Positions 61,632 to 64,000 of a DNA stretch of 64,000 bases are shown here, piece after piece (positions within the stretch are counted from its first letter, which is position 1; each line of letters begins with the position of its first letter). A model generated the notes under the pieces. That model made no database searches, was not told where the DNA came from, and saw only the letters and a list, made by a program, of their open reading frames with translations. Origin of the DNA: Halobacillus halophilus (GTDB lineage Bacteria; Bacillota; Bacilli; Bacillales; Halobacillaceae); NCBI RefSeq assembly GCF_020171985.1, contig NZ_JAIVAL010000010.1:42890-106889 (forward strand). The letters run 5' to 3'. The translations under genes were made by a program, and so were the position numbers.

Positions 61632-63053
61632 TTATCTAAATTTACGAACATACCATTTCAATGCTTCATTTAATGAACTGTCGAATAATTTCTCTCTCCA
61701 GTACAAATCTGCGGTCTGAGACACGGCATTGTTTTTCGCCGGATATGGATGAATGATATTGGATATCGCTTGAAATTTCTTATTCAGAGCCTGAACCGTA
61801 CCAATTTCCTGCATCCATTCCCCTGCTCCTTCGCCTATAGCATGAGCTCCTACAATCCGGCCTCGATTTGTCGTTAGAACTTTAACAAGGCCGTCGGTAT
61901 GACGCTCAGCTATAAAGCGATCACTATCGGCAAGTTTTGTCTTAAAGGTCAAGAGTTTTTCACCGTATTGCTCTCTTGCTTCCTCTTCTGTAAGCCCTAG
62001 ATGATAAATCTCTGGGCCTGTATAGACTACCCAGGGTACTCTTTCGTATGATGCTTTTCTGGATAAGCCAAATACAGCATTGGAAACAGCAATTTTTCCT
62101 TCCATACCAGCTACGTGAGTGAACGGCATGGATCCATTACAGTCTCCAACTGCATAAATATGACGCTGAGTCGTTCGCATCGCAGCATCCACAGCAATGG
62201 AACCATTGGAAGTTTCAACGCCAGCCTGTTCTAAACCGAGTTTGTCTACATTCGCTTTTCGTCCCGTAGCTACTAATAACTTTTCAACGTTCAGCGAATT
62301 GGCTGCACCGTCCTTCGTGTAGTGAAGTTTCACGCCTTCATTCGTAGATTCGAGGCGATCCACATTTGCCCCAGTTATGACGTTCATTTCCTCAGATAAC
62401 AATCCTTCGGCAAGCCCGGCAATTTCCTTATCTTCTTTAGCTAAAATCTGTTCCCCACCTTCAACGATCGTAACGTCTACACCTAAACGGGACATCGCCT
62501 GAGCGAGCTCAGAGCCAATAATGCCTCCTCCGATCACACCGAGTGAAGCCGGTCTTTTACGCAAAGAAAAAATAGATTCGTTTGTAATGTAATCGATACT
62601 GTCTATACCCGGTATTGGTGGCACTACAGGAGAAGAACCAGTAGCAATAACAAAACGTTTCGCTGAAATGGTTTCTTCTCCCACTCGTAATGTATGTTCA
62701 TCTACAAATTCGGCTTCTGCTTCATAAATATCAATTCCCAGTTTGATGAAGCGATCTTTGGAGTCGTGGTTCTGCACATCTTGCACGGCTTCCGCCACAC
62801 GTTCCATCGCACCTGTAAACAAACGATCATAGTCCGAGTCAGAGAAGTCGGAATACTGTCCAGCCTGATGGACTTCCCGGGCTGCTTCTATTAACGCTTT
62901 AGAAGGCATGCAGCCATAATGCAGACAGTCACCTCCAAGTTCACTCTTTCTTTCAATAAGAGCAACGGACGCTCCAAAACTTGCTGCCCCGGCAGCAACA
63001 GTGAGACCGCCTGATCCTCCGCCTATAACGGCGATCTGGTAATCATAACTCAT
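61632..63053 (-). CDS. Class I pyridine nucleotide-disulfide oxidoreductase (MerA/Lpd-like)
   Basis: A 473-residue flavoenzyme. FAD loop GGGSGGLTVA (residues 11-20), the redox-active disulfide in GGDCLHYGCMPSKALI (CX4C), NAD(P)H loop GVIGGGIIGSELA (about 173), and the dimer-interface motif IHPYPAKNNAV near the C-terminus are all present. It resembles mercuric reductase and dihydrolipoamide dehydrogenase but has no N-terminal metal-binding domain and no C-terminal cysteine pair, so mercury reduction is unlikely. Its start overlaps the DUF1499 gene stop by 4 nt (ATGA). Substrate unknown. Confidence 0.88.
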   Translation of the reverse strand: MSYDYQIAVIGGGSGGLTVAAGAASFGASVALIERKSELGGDCLHYGCMPSKALIEAAREVHQAGQYSDFSDSDYDRLFTGAMERVAEAVQDVQNHDSKDRFIKLGIDIYEAEAEFVDEHTLRVGEETISAKRFVIATGSSPVVPPIPGIDSIDYITNESIFSLRKRPASLGVIGGGIIGSELAQAMSRLGVDVTIVEGGEQILAKEDKEIAGLAEGLLSEEMNVITGANVDRLESTNEGVKLHYTKDGAANSLNVEKLLVATGRKANVDKLGLEQAGVETSNGSIAVDAAMRTTQRHIYAVGDCNGSMPFTHVAGMEGKIAVSNAVFGLSRKASYERVPWVVYTGPEIYHLGLTEEEAREQYGEKLLTFKTKLADSDRFIAERHTDGLVKVLTTNRGRIVGAHAIGEGAGEWMQEIGTVQALNKKFQAISNIIHPYPAKNNAVSQTADLYWREKLFDSSLNEALKWYVRKFR

Positions 63054-63451
63054 GAACTGGCCTCCTTCTCTACGTATCCATAGTAAGCTTCAGTGAAAGC
63101 TTTCATTCGTTTTCGGTTTACGCCCATATCAGAATAACCCGTGCGAGAAGCTGAGCGGAAATGCACCTGCTGGCTTGATTCATCTAAATAAAACTCTACA
63201 TCATCTTTGAATCGTAAAAGCTTTGTTATCACAAGAGCGTGAATATAATGCTCCTCTTCAATTTCTACTTTGGTTCTCTCCATTTCCTGCAAGACTTTCT
63301 TCAGTGTTTCTTTCGTTGAATTCAAATCTCCGTGAAACGGTAAAGGTTCCATCTGTTTATCTGATTGATCAGTTTGAGTTGAAACGCAGTTCGGAGAATT
63401 AGGACATTCAGCTAATCGACCGTCCTTCACTCCAAGATATTGTTTTCCCAT
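63050..63451 (-). CDS. DUF1499 protein
   Basis: A 133-residue DUF1499 protein. It carries the defining motif LAECPNSPNCVSTQ near the N-terminus and the second conserved stretch FRSASRTGYSDMGVNRKRM. No signal peptide is evident, although many relatives are membrane-linked or lipoproteins. Function is not known. ATG 63451 is chosen because AAAGGAG is too close to the upstream GTG at 63463. It is the first gene of a two-gene operon with the disulfide reductase, which suggests a redox-related role, as an inference. Confidence 0.85.
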   Translation of the reverse strand: MGKQYLGVKDGRLAECPNSPNCVSTQTDQSDKQMEPLPFHGDLNSTKETLKKVLQEMERTKVEIEEEHYIHALVITKLLRFKDDVEFYLDESSQQVHFRSASRTGYSDMGVNRKRMKAFTEAYYGYVEKEASS

Positions 63452-63504
63452 GCTATGAACCACTCCTTTTCTTTACACTACCTCTATATTCACGTTTAAT
63501 CCAA

Positions 63505-63541
63505 TAAAAAAACACCCTAGACTCTCTAGGATGCTTTTTTA
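63505..63541 (-). terminator. Intrinsic terminator of the Lys/Ser-repeat protein gene
   Basis: On the minus strand, AGCATCCTAGA and TCTAGGGTGTT form a stem with GAG as loop and seven T residues after. The 5' arm includes the stop codon (63526-63528). Confidence 0.8.
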
Positions 63542-64000
63542 CCTGTGTTTTTATGTTTTTTTGCTTTCTCAGATTCGGAAGATTTCTTATCCAATTTTTC
63601 TTTTGATTGACTTGAATTCGATTTAGTCTTGTTCTTCTTTTTATCTTTCGAGGACCTTTTATCCGATTTATCCTTCGATCGATCAGAATTGGAGTTTGTC
63701 CTGTCCTTCTTATCATCTTTTGAGGACGGCTTATCCGGTTTCTCTTTTGATTGACCCGGATTGGATTTAGGTTTGTCCTTTTTCTTATCTTCCGAGGACC
63801 CTTTATCTGATTTATCCTTCGATTGACCTGGATTCGATTTCGCCTTGTCCTTCTTTTTATCTTTCGAGGACGGCTTATCCGGTTTCTCTTTTGATTGACC
63901 CGGATTGGATTTAGGTTTGTCCTTTTTCTTATCTTCCGAGGACCCTTTATCCGATTTATCCTTCGATTGACCTGGATTCGATTTCGCCTTGTCCTTCTTT
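63526..64000 (-). CDS. Lys/Ser/Asp-rich repeat protein, C-terminal part (starts beyond the window)
   Basis: An open frame enters from the right edge and ends at 63526. It encodes 157 residues built from 24-residue units of the form KKDKxKSNPGQSKxKxDKxS, with a short SxDK end, in alternating sub-types (KAKSNPGQSKDKSDKGSSED, then KPKSNPGQSKEKPDKPSSKD). Units become less regular toward the C-terminus, which ends KAKKHKNTGKKAS. The composition predicts a disordered, highly basic tail. It could be a wall-spanning or DNA-associated tail; the N-terminal domain that would decide this is outside the window. There is no start codon in the window, so gene finders limited to complete frames would miss it. 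Confidence 0.8.
   Translation of the reverse strand, partial: KKDKAKSNPGQSKDKSDKGSSEDKKKDKPKSNPGQSKEKPDKPSSKDKKKDKAKSNPGQSKDKSDKGSSEDKKKDKPKSNPGQSKEKPDKPSSKDDKKDRTNSNSDRSKDKSDKRSSKDKKKNKTKSNSSQSKEKLDKKSSESEKAKKHKNTGKKAS
63720..64000. repeat. 144-bp tandem repeat within the coding sequence
   Basis: Two nearly identical units are visible in register, for example GACGGCTTATCCGGTTTC at 63725 and again at 63869, exactly 144 bp (48 codons) apart. The array runs off the end of the window. Confidence 0.85.

Noticed and set aside
61632..63053. Mercuric reductase
   Set aside because: The redox CX4C is present, but the C-terminal cysteine pair and N-terminal metal-binding domain of MerA are absent and no mer genes are near.
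63453..63716. 87-codon minus-strand frame rich in Arg and Lys
   Set aside because: It is out of phase with the clearly repetitive frame that enters from the right edge and ends at 63526; its composition is a shift of the same repeat.

Overview
The window reads as chromosome from a low-to-moderate GC, endospore-forming member of the Bacillaceae, most likely a moderately halophilic genus such as Halobacillus or a close relative. The basis is long stretches of Bacillus subtilis-like gene order (prsA-yhaL-yhaM, yhaN-yhaO, yhaP-yhaQ-yhzD-yhaR, yheA-yheB, yxkF-msmX, spoVR/yhcN/yhdB/yhcX), sporulation genes (YhaL, an alpha/beta SASP, SpoVR, a YhcN lipoprotein), and salt-related genes (a GbsR-type regulator, NhaC- and NhaP-type antiporters). 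The genus is inference; no rRNA is present.

Layout. 0-13 kb: end of prsA, then the yha/yhe block, almost all on the minus strand (RNase YhaM, the SbcCD-like YhaN/YhaO pair, the ABC exporter YhaQ/YhaP, crotonase YhaR, YheA, YheB). 13-26 kb: a CstR-type persulfide sensor, YxkF-MsmX (shared ATPase of sugar importers), a SASP, fumarase, a short promoter-to-terminator transcription unit with no ordinary start codon, a VanY-type lipoprotein, WrbA and an Mn-type CDF exporter. 26-39 kb: AzlCD, a tyrosine T-box in front of an NhaC-family transporter, a BtuF-like protein, a cold-shock gene, methionine aminopeptidase and an ABC transporter pair. 39-54 kb: SulP permease, NhaP-type antiporter, an antibiotic-resistance-type ABC-F gene behind an attenuator, an MccF-like S66 peptidase, D-amino-acid transaminase, and a UMP-kinase-like gene behind its own 21-codon leader peptide and attenuator. 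54-64 kb: SpoVR, YhcN, YhcX-SDR, a DUF1499/disulfide-reductase operon, and the C-terminal part of a Lys/Ser-rich protein built of 24-residue repeats.

The most unusual feature is a family of GC-richer, hairpin-rich intergenic elements at nine loci (about 3.3 kb in all). Most are bounded by inverted ends close to AGACTCAGTTTCGAGATA / TATCTCGAAACTGAGTCT. They are built from at least three interchangeable internal modules (called A, B and C here). An A-then-B composite of about 550-610 bp recurs at four loci, once inverted as a unit. Paired arms in module A differ between copies by compensatory changes, which suggests selection for the folded form. No transposase or convincing protein gene lies inside any copy.

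Regulation visible in the sequence is mostly RNA-based: intrinsic terminators (many shared between convergent genes), one tyrosine T-box, two terminator-type attenuators, and a structured cold-shock leader.
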